From a virus, in the IMG/VR virus record IMGVR_UViG_3300039149_000010, positions 1-51,522 of that record: a stretch of 51,522 bases of DNA; one strand, given 5' to 3'. Below are positions 29,997-39,384 of this stretch, one piece after another (positions within the stretch are counted from its first letter, which is position 1; each line of letters begins with the position of its first letter). A program made the translations under genes and the position numbers. The notes below the pieces were generated by a model. That model saw nothing but the letters and a program-made list of their open reading frames with translations, did no database searches and was not told where the DNA came from.

Positions 29997-30252
29997 GCAA
30001 CCCTACCCCGGTATAGGTGCGAAGCATCATAGCGATACCCGATAGAGCAAAAGGATACAGCAGCGCTTCAATTCCCCATAGCCATAACAGGATAGCGAGA
30101 AACCCGACATACACGGACGTGCAATAGATGCAATCAAAAAGGCCGCCCATTTGGAGCGCCCTTAGTTTTTTGAATATGTCCTTTGGCCCGTCTTCGGCGG
30201 TGAGCATGTAACTAACCCGCCACACCGAAGCGGCCAGTAGAATTGTTGTCAT
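29989..30252 (-). CDS. DUF1360-like small membrane protein
   Basis: 87 residues from ATG 30252 (TAATG overlap with the epimerase gene). Matches the DUF1360 pattern: WRVSYMLTAEDGPKDIFKKL, then GLFDCIYCTSVYVGFLAILL, with the conserved CxYC and two membrane segments. The family is common in phages and Firmicutes and has no known function. Confidence 0.75.
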   Translation of the reverse strand: MTTILLAASVWRVSYMLTAEDGPKDIFKKLRALQMGGLFDCIYCTSVYVGFLAILLWLWGIEALLYPFALSGIAMMLRTYTGVGLHD

Positions 30253-31334
30253 TATTCCCATAGAGGATGGCTTACCTCAAAACCGGCTAAACTCTGGAAT
30301 ATTTCGGGCATGGAGAATGTCATGTACAGATGTACACTCTTAATGGTCTCGTCAACGGTAAATTCCGGTTTCCAGCCCAATTCTTGCTTGGCTTTATCAG
30401 CATTGGGGTACTTGTCCGCTGCCTCTGCATAATATTGACCGTAAACTTCCCGACCATCCATAAACACGATTTCGCTTTTGCTTTCGGTTATTTCGATAAC
30501 CCGCTGCGCCAGTTCCAGTATGGAAATGCGATTGTCGGGGTTGCCTAGATTGTAAACTTCACCCGACTTCCCCCCGCCCCTATTCCGGCTGCGTAACTTG
30601 TTTGACACCTTGACGATTCCCTCGACAATATCCGCAACGTGGGTGAAAGCGCGTAGTTGGAATCCATCCCCAAACACGGTCAAGGGAGCGCCTACCATAG
30701 CCTGGGCTACAAAGCGTGGCAAAACAAAACCGCCTTGCCCAGATTGACGTTTACCGGCTACATTGAAGGGGCGAATAATCGCAGCCCGTAAACCATTGAT
30801 TTGACATTCGTTAATAATCGCAGTTTCGGCGGCTAGTTTTCCGACCGCATATTCTAGCCGTACTGTGGTTTCCGGCGGTACAATGCGCGGCATTTCTTCA
30901 CTGCAATAGCCGTTCTCACCGCCGCCGTATATCTCGCTGGTACTAATGTCTATCAGGCTTGCCTTACACCGTTTCGCAAGTTCGATTAAACCCACTGTAT
31001 CTTCAATGATGTAATGCGCCATTTTCCCAGCATAGGGCAAAATACCCGCTGGGCCAACCGGAGATGCCAAATGAAAAATAATATCCCAGTCGTCGCTCGT
31101 GCCGTTTTTCAGCCATTCATGTATATCACAAATATCGTAGGTTAGACGCTCTGGGTAATTCAAGTCCCCTAGTAAGACATCCAGTGGGACGGGTGATGTA
31201 CTGAGATTGTCTACTACATGCACATAGGGGCGGTCTTCTAATACCTGTCCGCTGGTCAGTTGGGTATTAAGCAGTCGGTCAATGAGATGCCCACCAATGA
31301 AACCGAAACCGCCTGTAACCAGAATTTTAGTCAT
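30252..31334 (-). CDS. NAD-dependent sugar epimerase/dehydratase
   Basis: 360 residues, extended SDR family. [18 protein letters not shown] is the Rossmann GxxGxxG nucleotide site. STSEIYG and [11 protein letters not shown] supply the catalytic Ser/Thr and YxxxK. Likely acts on a UDP- or NDP-sugar (UDP-glucuronate decarboxylase or UDP-glucose epimerase type). It overlaps the acyltransferase gene and belongs to the sugar-modification block. Confidence 0.85.
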   Translation of the reverse strand: MTKILVTGGFGFIGGHLIDRLLNTQLTSGQVLEDRPYVHVVDNLSTSPVPLDVLLGDLNYPERLTYDICDIHEWLKNGTSDDWDIIFHLASPVGPAGILPYAGKMAHYIIEDTVGLIELAKRCKASLIDISTSEIYGGGENGYCSEEMPRIVPPETTVRLEYAVGKLAAETAIINECQINGLRAAIIRPFNVAGKRQSGQGGFVLPRFVAQAMVGAPLTVFGDGFQLRAFTHVADIVEGIVKVSNKLRSRNRGGGKSGEVYNLGNPDNRISILELAQRVIEITESKSEIVFMDGREVYGQYYAEAADKYPNADKAKQELGWKPEFTVDETIKSVHLYMTFSMPEIFQSLAGFEVSHPLWE

Positions 31335-32200
31335 TTGACCTCCAATGCTTTCGCAGGCAACCCGACAACCGTTTGACCGTCTGCAACATCGCTCACTATC
31401 ACCGCACCTAATCCCGCCAAGACATCCTTACCGACTGTCTTTCTATCGCGTATAGCCACATGGGGTGCTATCCAGCTTCCCGCGCCAACTGTCACGCTTC
31501 CGGCTATCATACTGTGCGCAACCAGCGCCGTGTGTTCGCCAATATCGGCATTGTGGGCCACGTGGACAAGGTTGTCGATTTTCACACCCTTCCGAATAAT
31601 GGTGCTGCCTAATGTGCCTCGGTCAATAACGGCATTTGCGCCCACTTCCACATTGTCTTCAATGACCACGTTGCCATAGTGCGGGAAGCGAATTAACGCG
31701 CCGTCCGGTTCTCGGTTATCATGACTAAATCCAAAACCATCCGTGCCGATTACCGCGCCGGGATAAATGGTTACGTTGTCGCCTATGACGGCGTGTTGCA
31801 CAACGGCATTCGCGCCAATAGTAACATTTTCGCCTAACTCGGTAGTATCACGGTCTATCCAGGCAGTATGGTGTATAGTAAATCTTGGTATCGGCCAAAA
31901 GTGTTGGCACACTTCAATAAAGCGTTTGTAAGGGTCGTCAACCACTATCAGACATTTGTCATCGGTCATACTCATCATGCCCGGTTCATCACCGACAATG
32001 ATGGTTTCAGCTAACGATTCTTGCACATTCAAATAATTGCCTGCATTCATCAAATCAGGACGGCAAAAGGTAATCGCGCCCCGTGTAGCATTGTCCAATG
32101 GCATCGGACGTGTGAGTGGGTAAGTCTTGTCCGGTGGGTTGTATACCCGTAGCACACTGTCGCCTAGATAATCTATGACATCAACAACAGTTATATTCAT
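31331..32200 (-). CDS. LpxD-like N-acyltransferase (left-handed beta-helix)
   Basis: 289 residues. The C-terminal 190 form hexapeptide repeats, including the LpxD hallmark [20 protein letters not shown] followed by HVAHN, with the catalytic His of the family, and FGFSHDN. The N-terminal domain resembles the uridine-binding part of LpxD. It probably transfers an acyl group to an amino sugar. The gene overlaps the PIG-L deacetylase gene, giving a deacetylate-then-acylate order like LpxC-LpxD. Confidence 0.85.
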   Translation of the reverse strand: MNITVVDVIDYLGDSVLRVYNPPDKTYPLTRPMPLDNATRGAITFCRPDLMNAGNYLNVQESLAETIIVGDEPGMMSMTDDKCLIVVDDPYKRFIEVCQHFWPIPRFTIHHTAWIDRDTTELGENVTIGANAVVQHAVIGDNVTIYPGAVIGTDGFGFSHDNREPDGALIRFPHYGNVVIEDNVEVGANAVIDRGTLGSTIIRKGVKIDNLVHVAHNADIGEHTALVAHSMIAGSVTVGAGSWIAPHVAIRDRKTVGKDVLAGLGAVIVSDVADGQTVVGLPAKALEVK

Positions 32201-32817
32201 AGCGTAATCCTTACGACCTGGAACGCTTCGGCAAATTGGCGATTGCTTTGCATCCCGCGTAACCCGGCCAAATGACGTACAGCATCACAACTCCTATGGG
32301 CGCGTACCTGCGAGACATACATTTCATACAACGCCACTTTCGCCCCTATCTCTATGGGCAGGTATACATCCGGTCGGAATGCAGGCATGTTGCCGCCTTG
32401 ATGGGTACACGGCATTTCGTAGCAGAGTACATTTTTGACATAGAAATTTTCATCGTGCGGTCTCAAGGCCGTCAATGCCGCTTGGTAAACCGTGCGGTGA
32501 TCTTGGTTGTAATCGGGAAACGGTAGCAATGCCGTGTCCGGTCGCTGGCGGGTAATGAGCGCTTCCAGCGTTGCGATTAATTTGGGCAACGGCTCTAAGT
32601 GCAACCAGTTAACCGGGAAATGGTCATACGAAATACTATGCCCGTTATATTCGGCAATCTGCTCACATTCAATCTGTGAGGCTAACCCGACTGTCGGATG
32701 TTCAGCACATAGGAAATGCACATGCTTATTTCCGTAAGGGTCTGCTAGCAGTCCGCCACAGCCCAACACTTCGTCGTCCATGTGCGGCGCAAAGATAAGC
32801 GTTTTACCGTTGAACAT
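32197..32817 (-). CDS. PIG-L (LmbE-like) deacetylase
   Basis: 206 residues. [17 protein letters not shown] holds the zinc-binding and catalytic PHxDDE motif. Removes acetyl groups from N-acetyl sugars such as GlcNAc linked to lipids, nucleotides or glycosides. The start overlaps the upstream 55-residue gene by 14 bases. Confidence 0.85.
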   Translation of the reverse strand: MFNGKTLIFAPHMDDEVLGCGGLLADPYGNKHVHFLCAEHPTVGLASQIECEQIAEYNGHSISYDHFPVNWLHLEPLPKLIATLEALITRQRPDTALLPFPDYNQDHRTVYQAALTALRPHDENFYVKNVLCYEMPCTHQGGNMPAFRPDVYLPIEIGAKVALYEMYVSQVRAHRSCDAVRHLAGLRGMQSNRQFAEAFQVVRITL

Positions 32818-32971
32818 TACGTGCCGCTTTCGCTTGCTTCACCAGTCGAAAGTAGACTTTTCGTGATAACCGATGCGCCCCTTCCAGCATGGCCTTTTTG
32901 ATTTCCCGCTGCCCGTGCGCCCGAAAGAGTATCCTGTTATCGTGTGTGACAAAGTAGCCTGTTTTCTGCAT
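32804..32971 (-). CDS. Small basic hypothetical protein (55 aa)
   Basis: Starts in a TAATG overlap with the bifunctional glycosyltransferase stop. The longer frame further upstream is a shadow of that gene. Lys/Arg-rich helix (REIKKAMLEGAHRLSRKVYF). No family recognised. Confidence 0.5.
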   Translation of the reverse strand: MQKTGYFVTHDNRILFRAHGQREIKKAMLEGAHRLSRKVYFRLVKQAKAARNVQR

Positions 32972-34719
32972 TAGCGCTTGGCCTCCTTTGCCGCCTGCGG
33001 GATAACCTCGATCAACAGTTCCTTCATGCGTGCCGGGTAAGTGTGCTTTTTCATGCAAACTCGTTTGGCATTCCGTGCAATCGCTTTCCGGCGCTTCTGG
33101 TTTTCTGGTTTGAGCCAATACCGGATTTTCTTTTGCAGGTCGGGGTAATCCTTCCAACTGACATAATGCACGCCGTCCTTAATGCCCATCAGTTCATCAA
33201 AGTTGGGCGTTTGCTGATGCAATATCATACCACCGCCCATATACATAATGTCAAAAAAGCGTTTGCTGGTGTACCCGCTGGCACAAAATTCGTTATCGGA
33301 TACAACCAACTTGGCGTGCTTGTTTAGGGCTTGGGTCTGGTCAAAATGCCAAAAGGTGTTGCCGGTAACGCGGTCATCGTCGCCGTTCTCACCGTAAATC
33401 CCAACGTCAATACCTTCGTTGCGCAGTTCTATTAGGGTGTCGTACAATACCGCCCGATGTCCGCACTTATTCGGTCTCCGATGCCCGTTACCCTGGAATA
33501 TAACATCATGCTGAGCAACGTCTAGCTTACCGTCATTTTCCTCTGGCCCGGACTGCCAATAGTAGGCTTTAATGCCGTGATCGGCACATACGGGTATCAT
33601 GTCGGCATTAACCACAAGCAAGCCGTCCAATTCGTGCCAAACTTTTGCCCAGTCAGGATTGACATGGTACTTCGGCCATACATCGCCAATCCAGTTTAGC
33701 CAGATTGCGTCTGGCGCGGCTTGCCGAATACGTCGCACTTGTTCCGGGTTGAAAATTTCATTGTTGTGGATGTTGCTTAGAATGAGATGCGGTTGCAATG
33801 CACCCGCCGCTTGCATCACTTTGAATGGCACGTCGTCACCGTCTTTAATCAAATGTTCCCAGACAATTCCACACTCCGCAACGGCATTTTTGAACGCTGG
33901 TTTCGCCGTCCGCCAATGCGGAACACGCCGAATGTAATCATTCAAAAACAGAATACGCAATTCCTCAGTATCCGGGTTTTCAACTTGCGGCTCACCAGGA
34001 TAGACGCAATGTTCAAACGGTTGGCGTGGGTGTCCGTAATTCGATTCGCGTGTTTTCCGGTCTTGCTTGTTAACACTGCGCTGGTAACGGCTCACCTCAT
34101 CCTTGATGTAATATGCGATATTGGTTACACCGGGCACTTTGACCACGCGATACCCGCGCATCCAAATCTGATACCCTAAATGGTTATCCCCGGCATACGT
34201 CCACGCTTTTTTCATGAGGGTACGTCCGCCCCACCAGTCGCACGCATTACCGAGCCATGTTCGGATTAGCGCCACTTGCGGATACAACGCCCGAAACGTT
34301 TCCCCGTCTTTATTGTACATGGTCTGCAAATCAAAATCTTTAAGCTGCTCAATATCATCCTCAAAACAGACCGCGCCAACGTCCGTATGTGTTTCCAGAT
34401 AGGAAATGGCCCGCACAATGGCATAAGGTGGGAATGCGCTATCATCGGTGCTAATCAGGCTATACTTACCTTTAGCAGCGTGTCCAGCTTCGGTCAAGGC
34501 TTTTACACCGCCCACCGGTTTACCAAGTTGGATAAGACGACAATCGGGTTGTTCTTTAATCCAGGCTTCTGTTCCATCGGTGCTGCCATTGTCGGCTATG
34601 ACAAATTCATAGCGCATGGTTTCCGGTACAGTCGCCCGCACCGAGTTCACCATTTCTTTCAGGCCGTCCAACCGGTTAATCGTGCCGGTGATAATAGAGA
34701 GGGTTATGTTAGTCTGCAT
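32971..34719 (-). CDS. Bifunctional glycosyltransferase (GT2 plus CgeB/GT1-like)
   Basis: 582 residues. The N-terminal 240 are a GT-A family 2 enzyme (TLSIITGTINRLDGLKEMVN, VIADNGSTDGT, and an STDDSAFP acidic motif for metal and nucleotide sugar). The C-terminal half resembles the CgeB/GT1 group: MYMGGGMILHQQTPNFDELM, then KDYPDLQKKIRYWL and a basic helix. Two transferases in one chain would add two sugars in sequence to a phage or host glycan. Confidence 0.8.
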   Translation of the reverse strand: MQTNITLSIITGTINRLDGLKEMVNSVRATVPETMRYEFVIADNGSTDGTEAWIKEQPDCRLIQLGKPVGGVKALTEAGHAAKGKYSLISTDDSAFPPYAIVRAISYLETHTDVGAVCFEDDIEQLKDFDLQTMYNKDGETFRALYPQVALIRTWLGNACDWWGGRTLMKKAWTYAGDNHLGYQIWMRGYRVVKVPGVTNIAYYIKDEVSRYQRSVNKQDRKTRESNYGHPRQPFEHCVYPGEPQVENPDTEELRILFLNDYIRRVPHWRTAKPAFKNAVAECGIVWEHLIKDGDDVPFKVMQAAGALQPHLILSNIHNNEIFNPEQVRRIRQAAPDAIWLNWIGDVWPKYHVNPDWAKVWHELDGLLVVNADMIPVCADHGIKAYYWQSGPEENDGKLDVAQHDVIFQGNGHRRPNKCGHRAVLYDTLIELRNEGIDVGIYGENGDDDRVTGNTFWHFDQTQALNKHAKLVVSDNEFCASGYTSKRFFDIMYMGGGMILHQQTPNFDELMGIKDGVHYVSWKDYPDLQKKIRYWLKPENQKRRKAIARNAKRVCMKKHTYPARMKELLIEVIPQAAKEAKR

Positions 34720-34921
34720 TGACGATTGCCTTCAAACGAAACGAAATTAACCCGTCCTTTTTAATTATGATCTTTTCATACTCTGTACGGATAAAGTAGA
34801 CATCCTCAGTTTCTTGTACTGGGTCAAGACCAATAGCCGGAAACTCATAGTATACATTCCCCCCTAAGCTGTATACCCAAAGTTTGTAATTAACCCTTTG
34901 AAGTTGCGGGCTGGCTTCCAT
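34709..34921 (-). CDS. Hypothetical protein (70 aa)
   Basis: AGGAGG before ATG 34921, overlapping the glycosyltransferase start by 11 bases. Small beta-rich protein. No family recognised. Confidence 0.6.
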   Translation of the reverse strand: MEASPQLQRVNYKLWVYSLGGNVYYEFPAIGLDPVQETEDVYFIRTEYEKIIIKKDGLISFRLKAIVNAD

Positions 34922-34988
34922 TGATTTCTCCTCCTAGTTCTCCAAATAGGTCTTAGCTCGCGGCCATATACAATCATCACTGTGCGCT

Positions 34989-36026
34989 TCATTCATACCG
35001 CTGCGCCCCCAGTGCTACCAACGTATCCCAGTCGGGTGCAATCTTGCCCAATGGCGGTTGATAGACCGCTTCGTTAATGTGACCATTCAGCAGTTCGTAA
35101 TCGGCGGGCATATCGCCCAATGGCGGTGGTTCAGGCGGCGGCGTAATCACCCCGGCCTCTATCATCGCTTCCGCAAACCCACCCGCGCCAACGTATTGCT
35201 TTTCGTTCACTTCCTCTTTGCCGTTTTGCACCAGTCGCCAGCTCATCTTATCGCGCTGGACATCAAACGGACTAACCCAGGTGGTTTTGGGCCAACTCAT
35301 ACGCGGGTAACGTCGCCCGGTGGTCTTGCCGCGTTTGGTATGATTCCCATGCCAGAGCGCCATTGCCAATACATCGCCATCCTGTTTTTCGCCTTGCGGA
35401 CGGGTGTCTACTATTTCTGCTTGCCCACAACATCCCACCGGCACACCTCCATACCGTTCAACAAGTAGCCGCTTAATTTGGGTATCGCGCCCCGACTGTT
35501 TCGCCTGTAAGGAGCGCTGCCCATTGCCACTGTAATGAAACAAAGGATAGGGTACGCGTAATCCACACACCCCGTCAAAATTCATTTTTAACCAAAAATC
35601 AGTATCTTCTAATGCTTCTAATTGTTCATCAAAACCGCCCACGCGCATGACATCATCGGTACGACATAGACTGGTGATACAATGCCATGTGCCGCCCTGA
35701 CACCATGCTTTGTCCGGCGCGTGCTGATGTCTGTCGTTCACGTACCAGTCGCTATATACGTAACGTCCTGGAATAATAGCCCGCCGCATTCGCTCTACAG
35801 CTTCCGGTTCTAACCAGTCGTCCGCATCCAAGAACAATACATAATCCGTTGTGACACTGGTCAATAATCGATTGCGTGTCCAGCCCGCGCCTTGATAATC
35901 CAAGTCGGGCATGGCGATATACTCCGTTGGGTAGGTCTGCTGCTCTACCGAGGCTATCGCATTGCTAGCAATCCGGTTGTGTTCCGGCGTGTAGGGTATC
36001 AGGACGGTTACATCAGTGTCTACCAT
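34989..36026 (-). CDS. GT2 family glycosyltransferase
   Basis: 345 residues from ATG 36026. GT-A fold: TVLIPYTPEHNRIASNAIAS, YVLFLDADDWLEPEAVERM (DxD-like acidic motif), and VGGFDEQLEALEDTDFWLKM (catalytic ED-W motif). The C-terminal 120 residues are Pro-rich and of unknown role. It overlaps the HNH gene by seven bases, so the HNH may have inserted in front of it. Confidence 0.85.
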   Translation of the reverse strand: MVDTDVTVLIPYTPEHNRIASNAIASVEQQTYPTEYIAMPDLDYQGAGWTRNRLLTSVTTDYVLFLDADDWLEPEAVERMRRAIIPGRYVYSDWYVNDRHQHAPDKAWCQGGTWHCITSLCRTDDVMRVGGFDEQLEALEDTDFWLKMNFDGVCGLRVPYPLFHYSGNGQRSLQAKQSGRDTQIKRLLVERYGGVPVGCCGQAEIVDTRPQGEKQDGDVLAMALWHGNHTKRGKTTGRRYPRMSWPKTTWVSPFDVQRDKMSWRLVQNGKEEVNEKQYVGAGGFAEAMIEAGVITPPPEPPPLGDMPADYELLNGHINEAVYQPPLGKIAPDWDTLVALGAQRYE

Positions 36027-36682
36027 CCCCGCACCGCTTCCCACTCTTCAATCGTCTTGTTGTTTTTACTGGAATTGCACGAAGGACATGCTAAGACCAG
36101 ATTGTCAGGCCAATTGCTACCGCCCCGACTCAGTGGGTGAACATGGTCAATTTCATAATCGCCATGTAGCGTAATGCCGCAATAGGCGCAACGTTCTTGT
36201 TGCTCGTCATATATTTTTGCGATGTCGTCGGCTGTAAAGTGACCGTCCGCTTCTTTGAACATAGCCCACCGGTTAAGACATTTTGCTCTAATCTTTTCAG
36301 GATGATTTTGGGCATAACGTCGGTTGCGCTCATTATGCGCTTCAGGATTATTGCGTTGTGACCGTAAACGTGATTCACGCTTTACTTCTGGGTTGCGTTC
36401 TGCATACTCTTGCCAATACTGACGAACCTTGTCGGGGTTGGCTTCGTTCCAATTGCGCTTGCTCTCAGCAAGTTTTTCTGGGTTTTCTTGTTGCCATTTT
36501 TTGACCCGTGCGCGTACTCGGTCGGGATGTTGTTCACGTTCTATCCGTGCTTTTTCGCGTATACAATCACGGCAGTAATAAGCAAAACCGCATTTGTTAC
36601 GCCGCATAATACCGAAGTGTTCTTTGTCTAAAGGCTTTGTTTCTTTGCAACGTGCGCATGTGCGCGTTTGTGGTATACTCAT
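36020..36682 (-). CDS. HNH endonuclease (free-standing, homing type)
   Basis: 220 residues. N-terminal zinc ribbon (C9, C12, C37, C40). A basic middle contains repeats of the NPEK/NPDK type. The C-terminal HNH unit (about 165-205) has C165-C168, EIDH with H180, N194, and C199-C202. Probably a selfish homing endonuclease that cuts near its insertion site. It sits between the capsid gene and the sugar-modification block, a usual position for such genes. Confidence 0.85.
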   Translation of the reverse strand: MSIPQTRTCARCKETKPLDKEHFGIMRRNKCGFAYYCRDCIREKARIEREQHPDRVRARVKKWQQENPEKLAESKRNWNEANPDKVRQYWQEYAERNPEVKRESRLRSQRNNPEAHNERNRRYAQNHPEKIRAKCLNRWAMFKEADGHFTADDIAKIYDEQQERCAYCGITLHGDYEIDHVHPLSRGGSNWPDNLVLACPSCNSSKNNKTIEEWEAVRGW

Positions 36683-36710
36683 GGTGATGACCTACTCTAC
36701 TAGGTTGTCC

Positions 36711-36743
36711 AGGAGGCCGGTCTGACATTAGACGCGGCCTCCT
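36711..36743 (-). other. Stem-loop after the major capsid gene
   Basis: AGGAGGCC/GGCCTCCT with inner GTCT/AGAC forms a strong hairpin in the 104-base gap between capsid and HNH genes. No U-tract. It may stabilise the capsid mRNA end or act as a partial terminator. Confidence 0.55.
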
Positions 36744-36786
36744 TGTATTGTACACTACTACGATATAGACCGCAATAGATAGAAAG

Positions 36787-38238
36787 TTACGGCTTATATA
36801 ACGTATTCCCAGGGCCGTCGCTGTAAAAACTCGAACCCGGTAGCGCGTTCCGAATTTCGGTTGTGAAGTAGTAGCTCACGTTGTCCAGTCGTCCGGCTAA
36901 GAATGGTGTTTCCATAATCAGCCGCATTTTTGAACCGAAGTGATACTCTTTACACAACCCCGTTGACCGTTCCCCTGCAATCCACAACCCGTTGTTGAGA
37001 ACCGTCATGTTATCCGCGCCTGCAAAGGTGCGAAACTCGGTTGCATATTGGTTGTCCATTGGGAAGTATTGCAGGTAGGTAAGTTTCGTCCCGTTCCAGG
37101 TATCAGGAATGAGATAAATGTCACTGGTGAACGTGCCACTGCTATTGGTCTGTGGGATACCTTCCGAGAACACCACCGGAATAGGCACGCCGTCAACCAA
37201 CAGATATTGGCCTTGCATCATTTGGAGGCGTAATTGATTAGTGGCTGTGGTGTCAGTGTTGAACGGTTGCCCCGCTGTACCATCATCACAACGATAAGTC
37301 GCATAGTTGCAACTGTATTCTTCCACTACGCGATGGAAAGCCTCTTCGCGCATCAAGAAATACCAGGATACGTTTGCACCATACCCCATTTTTCGCGCCC
37401 GGTTCTTGACTGCCCGCACCAATTCAGAAATGGCAACGGTGATATTACGTGCGGACGCGGCCGGTTCAGAGGGGATGGTTGCACCCACGTCCGCGCCAAA
37501 GGTGATAACCACACTATCCATCGCCGCGCAAACCTGCGAGCTTTTCACATCGGTGTAACCCGTTTTAATCATGCTGTCGATGCCGGTGAACTCGGAAGTC
37601 CAACCATGCTCAGTGGCAGTATAGGCTTGCGTGTTATCCCCCGCAACGGCCACAACATCTATCGTGCGTTCAAATTCCACACCCAACCGCCACAGTTCAT
37701 AACTTAACTGGGAACGGGTATCCACCATACGGTAGAACAGGTCAGGAATAAGCGGATTACGCATTTCGGGATTGGAGAAACCGGGCTGCAAATTACCAGG
37801 GATGTCCGACCGGTTGCGCAGTTGCCCAATTTCAGGGATAGCGTTCAACTCGGTTTTGATGTAATACTCGCCCCAGTAAAATGCCTGTTTACATTCCTTC
37901 CCATAGCCCACTTCAGGCGGATTGGCACACCAGCCGCTGGCATTCGTGCCGCTGGCAGTGGTGACACCCAGAAAGATGGACAGCAATTCCTCATAGAAAT
38001 CACTTGCCATAGGTGCACCCAATGCTTGTGCAAATGAGTAAGGCCGCGCCATTGCGCTGTAGCGGTCAGGCCGTACCCCTGGATAAGTGAATAACCCAAA
38101 TTGCGTGGTGCTGCCCTGGAATGGGCCTTGCAAGGTGGGTGTGTACAACGTGGTATCACTAGGCGTATGTTTTTCTGTATAGCCCAACGCCTCACGCATT
38201 TCTTTCAGTTCTGCTAACGTGTATTGTTTATCGGCCAT
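36787..38238 (-). CDS. Major capsid protein
   Basis: 483 residues directly after the protease-scaffold gene, the standard site of the HK97-fold capsid gene. Contains GIDSMIKTGYTDVKSS and FRTFAGADNMTVLNNGLW-like strands and helices consistent with that fold. Assignment rests mainly on gene order and length. No decisive motif exists for this fold. Confidence 0.7.
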   Translation of the reverse strand: MADKQYTLAELKEMREALGYTEKHTPSDTTLYTPTLQGPFQGSTTQFGLFTYPGVRPDRYSAMARPYSFAQALGAPMASDFYEELLSIFLGVTTASGTNASGWCANPPEVGYGKECKQAFYWGEYYIKTELNAIPEIGQLRNRSDIPGNLQPGFSNPEMRNPLIPDLFYRMVDTRSQLSYELWRLGVEFERTIDVVAVAGDNTQAYTATEHGWTSEFTGIDSMIKTGYTDVKSSQVCAAMDSVVITFGADVGATIPSEPAASARNITVAISELVRAVKNRARKMGYGANVSWYFLMREEAFHRVVEEYSCNYATYRCDDGTAGQPFNTDTTATNQLRLQMMQGQYLLVDGVPIPVVFSEGIPQTNSSGTFTSDIYLIPDTWNGTKLTYLQYFPMDNQYATEFRTFAGADNMTVLNNGLWIAGERSTGLCKEYHFGSKMRLIMETPFLAGRLDNVSYYFTTEIRNALPGSSFYSDGPGNTLYKP

Positions 38239-38241
38239 TTT

Positions 38242-38913
38242 CTACTCCTTCACCGGGACACCCAGGACGAGCTTTTGCCCGTGCTGGCTCTTTTCCAGTT
38301 CGCGTTTGATTTTGAGCGTGTCCTCTGACTCGCTCACCCGTGTTTCCTTAGCGGTGGAAGCCGCACGCGGGGTTAAGGCCACCAGCTTTTCTACTTTTGC
38401 CAGACGGTCTCCGAGATCATCAAATCCTTTGGCCTTTTCAGCCAGCGGCGCAAGCTCTTTGACAATACCTGCCATTTCGATGAATGCCGGAATAAGCTCT
38501 TTCATTTCCGTCTGGACATCGTTCGCTTCGGTTGCCAGCGCCTTGACCTGCTGTGTTAATTCCATGACGGCCATTGGCATCGGTTCGTCTTCTTCTTCCT
38601 CTTGCATTTCTTCCATTGGCAAGTCTTCAACGATTTCAGTTGCCGTACCCATCAGTTCAGCAATGGCCATATTCGCAAAAGCATCCAGCTTGGTTTCGTC
38701 GTCGGTGAGTTCGCGTCCCATGTCCATAATTCGGGCACGCATGTCCTCAATTAGACCCTTCATTTTTGTTGCGTCAAACTCTTTGCGTTCCAGACCGGTC
38801 TTGTCTAAAGCCGTCCGCACGCCCTCCATTGCCGCTTCCAATTCGCCCCCGGCATCTTTACCGAGTAACTTTTCAAACCAGTTGCGGCGGTCTTGCTTTG
38901 CAGTTTCGCTCAT
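38242..38913 (-). CDS. Internal-start scaffold protein (223 aa)
   Basis: Codon 158 of the protease-scaffold gene is ATG with a perfect AGGAGG seven bases upstream. The product would be the scaffold alone, as with lambda Nu3 inside the C gene. A strong independent ribosome site inside a frame is good evidence for real use. Confidence 0.7.
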   Translation of the reverse strand: MSETAKQDRRNWFEKLLGKDAGGELEAAMEGVRTALDKTGLERKEFDATKMKGLIEDMRARIMDMGRELTDDETKLDAFANMAIAELMGTATEIVEDLPMEEMQEEEEDEPMPMAVMELTQQVKALATEANDVQTEMKELIPAFIEMAGIVKELAPLAEKAKGFDDLGDRLAKVEKLVALTPRAASTAKETRVSESEDTLKIKRELEKSQHGQKLVLGVPVKE

Positions 38914-39384
38914 TGGTTGACCTCCTAATACGAAACTAGGCGTAATACCATTCGCCGCCTTATCCAGCGGCAACGAAGATGTTTCGACCTTGAGTATTTC
39001 CTCAAATTCGTGGTCGGTTTCATCCCCTTGTTTATGCCCGAAACCAATACTTGCGCCCCAAGCCGTATCACTACTTTCGATGGCATCCCAGATTTCCGCC
39101 CGATTAATTAACATCGGTTCATCGTCTGCAAACCGTTGTAAGTCGATGACTTCGTTAGGCAATTCCTGAGATAGCTCCAATAAAAACGGGCCTACCATTT
39201 TAGCCCCGATGATTTCGCCTATCGGCTCGCCCCCATGCCAATACTTGTGCGGTGTAGGGCGAAAGTTTTTAACGTACTGTTCCAGCGCTTTGGTTTTAAC
39301 AATGTCGCCCTCTCTATCCCGATAGGCATTGGACGACACCAGAAACATATACCGGCGGTTATTGGCTTTGAATACAACGTTCAT
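38242..39384 (-). CDS. Capsid maturation protease fused to scaffold
   Basis: 380 residues from ATG 39384 (TAATG overlap with the portal stop). The N-terminal 150 resemble S78-type prohead proteases: an early conserved His region (HKYWHGGEPIGEI, H46/H50), WGASIGFGH with S112 as candidate nucleophile, and the closing EILKVETSSLPLDKAANG. The rest is an acidic coiled-coil scaffold (EDLPMEEMQEEEEDEPMPMA). The fusion is typical, with proteolysis removing the scaffold after assembly. Confidence 0.75.
   Translation of the reverse strand: MNVVFKANNRRYMFLVSSNAYRDREGDIVKTKALEQYVKNFRPTPHKYWHGGEPIGEIIGAKMVGPFLLELSQELPNEVIDLQRFADDEPMLINRAEIWDAIESSDTAWGASIGFGHKQGDETDHEFEEILKVETSSLPLDKAANGITPSFVLGGQPMSETAKQDRRNWFEKLLGKDAGGELEAAMEGVRTALDKTGLERKEFDATKMKGLIEDMRARIMDMGRELTDDETKLDAFANMAIAELMGTATEIVEDLPMEEMQEEEEDEPMPMAVMELTQQVKALATEANDVQTEMKELIPAFIEMAGIVKELAPLAEKAKGFDDLGDRLAKVEKLVALTPRAASTAKETRVSESEDTLKIKRELEKSQHGQKLVLGVPVKE

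Noticed and set aside
36020-36682. HNH endonuclease at 36020-36682 as a group I intron endonuclease
   Set aside because: Neighbouring genes are intact and not interrupted, so it is more likely free-standing.
38219-38920. 233-residue plus-strand frame over the protease-scaffold gene
   Set aside because: A Ser-rich mirror of the acidic scaffold, with no start signal. Unlike the intein HNH it has no domain motif or promoter.
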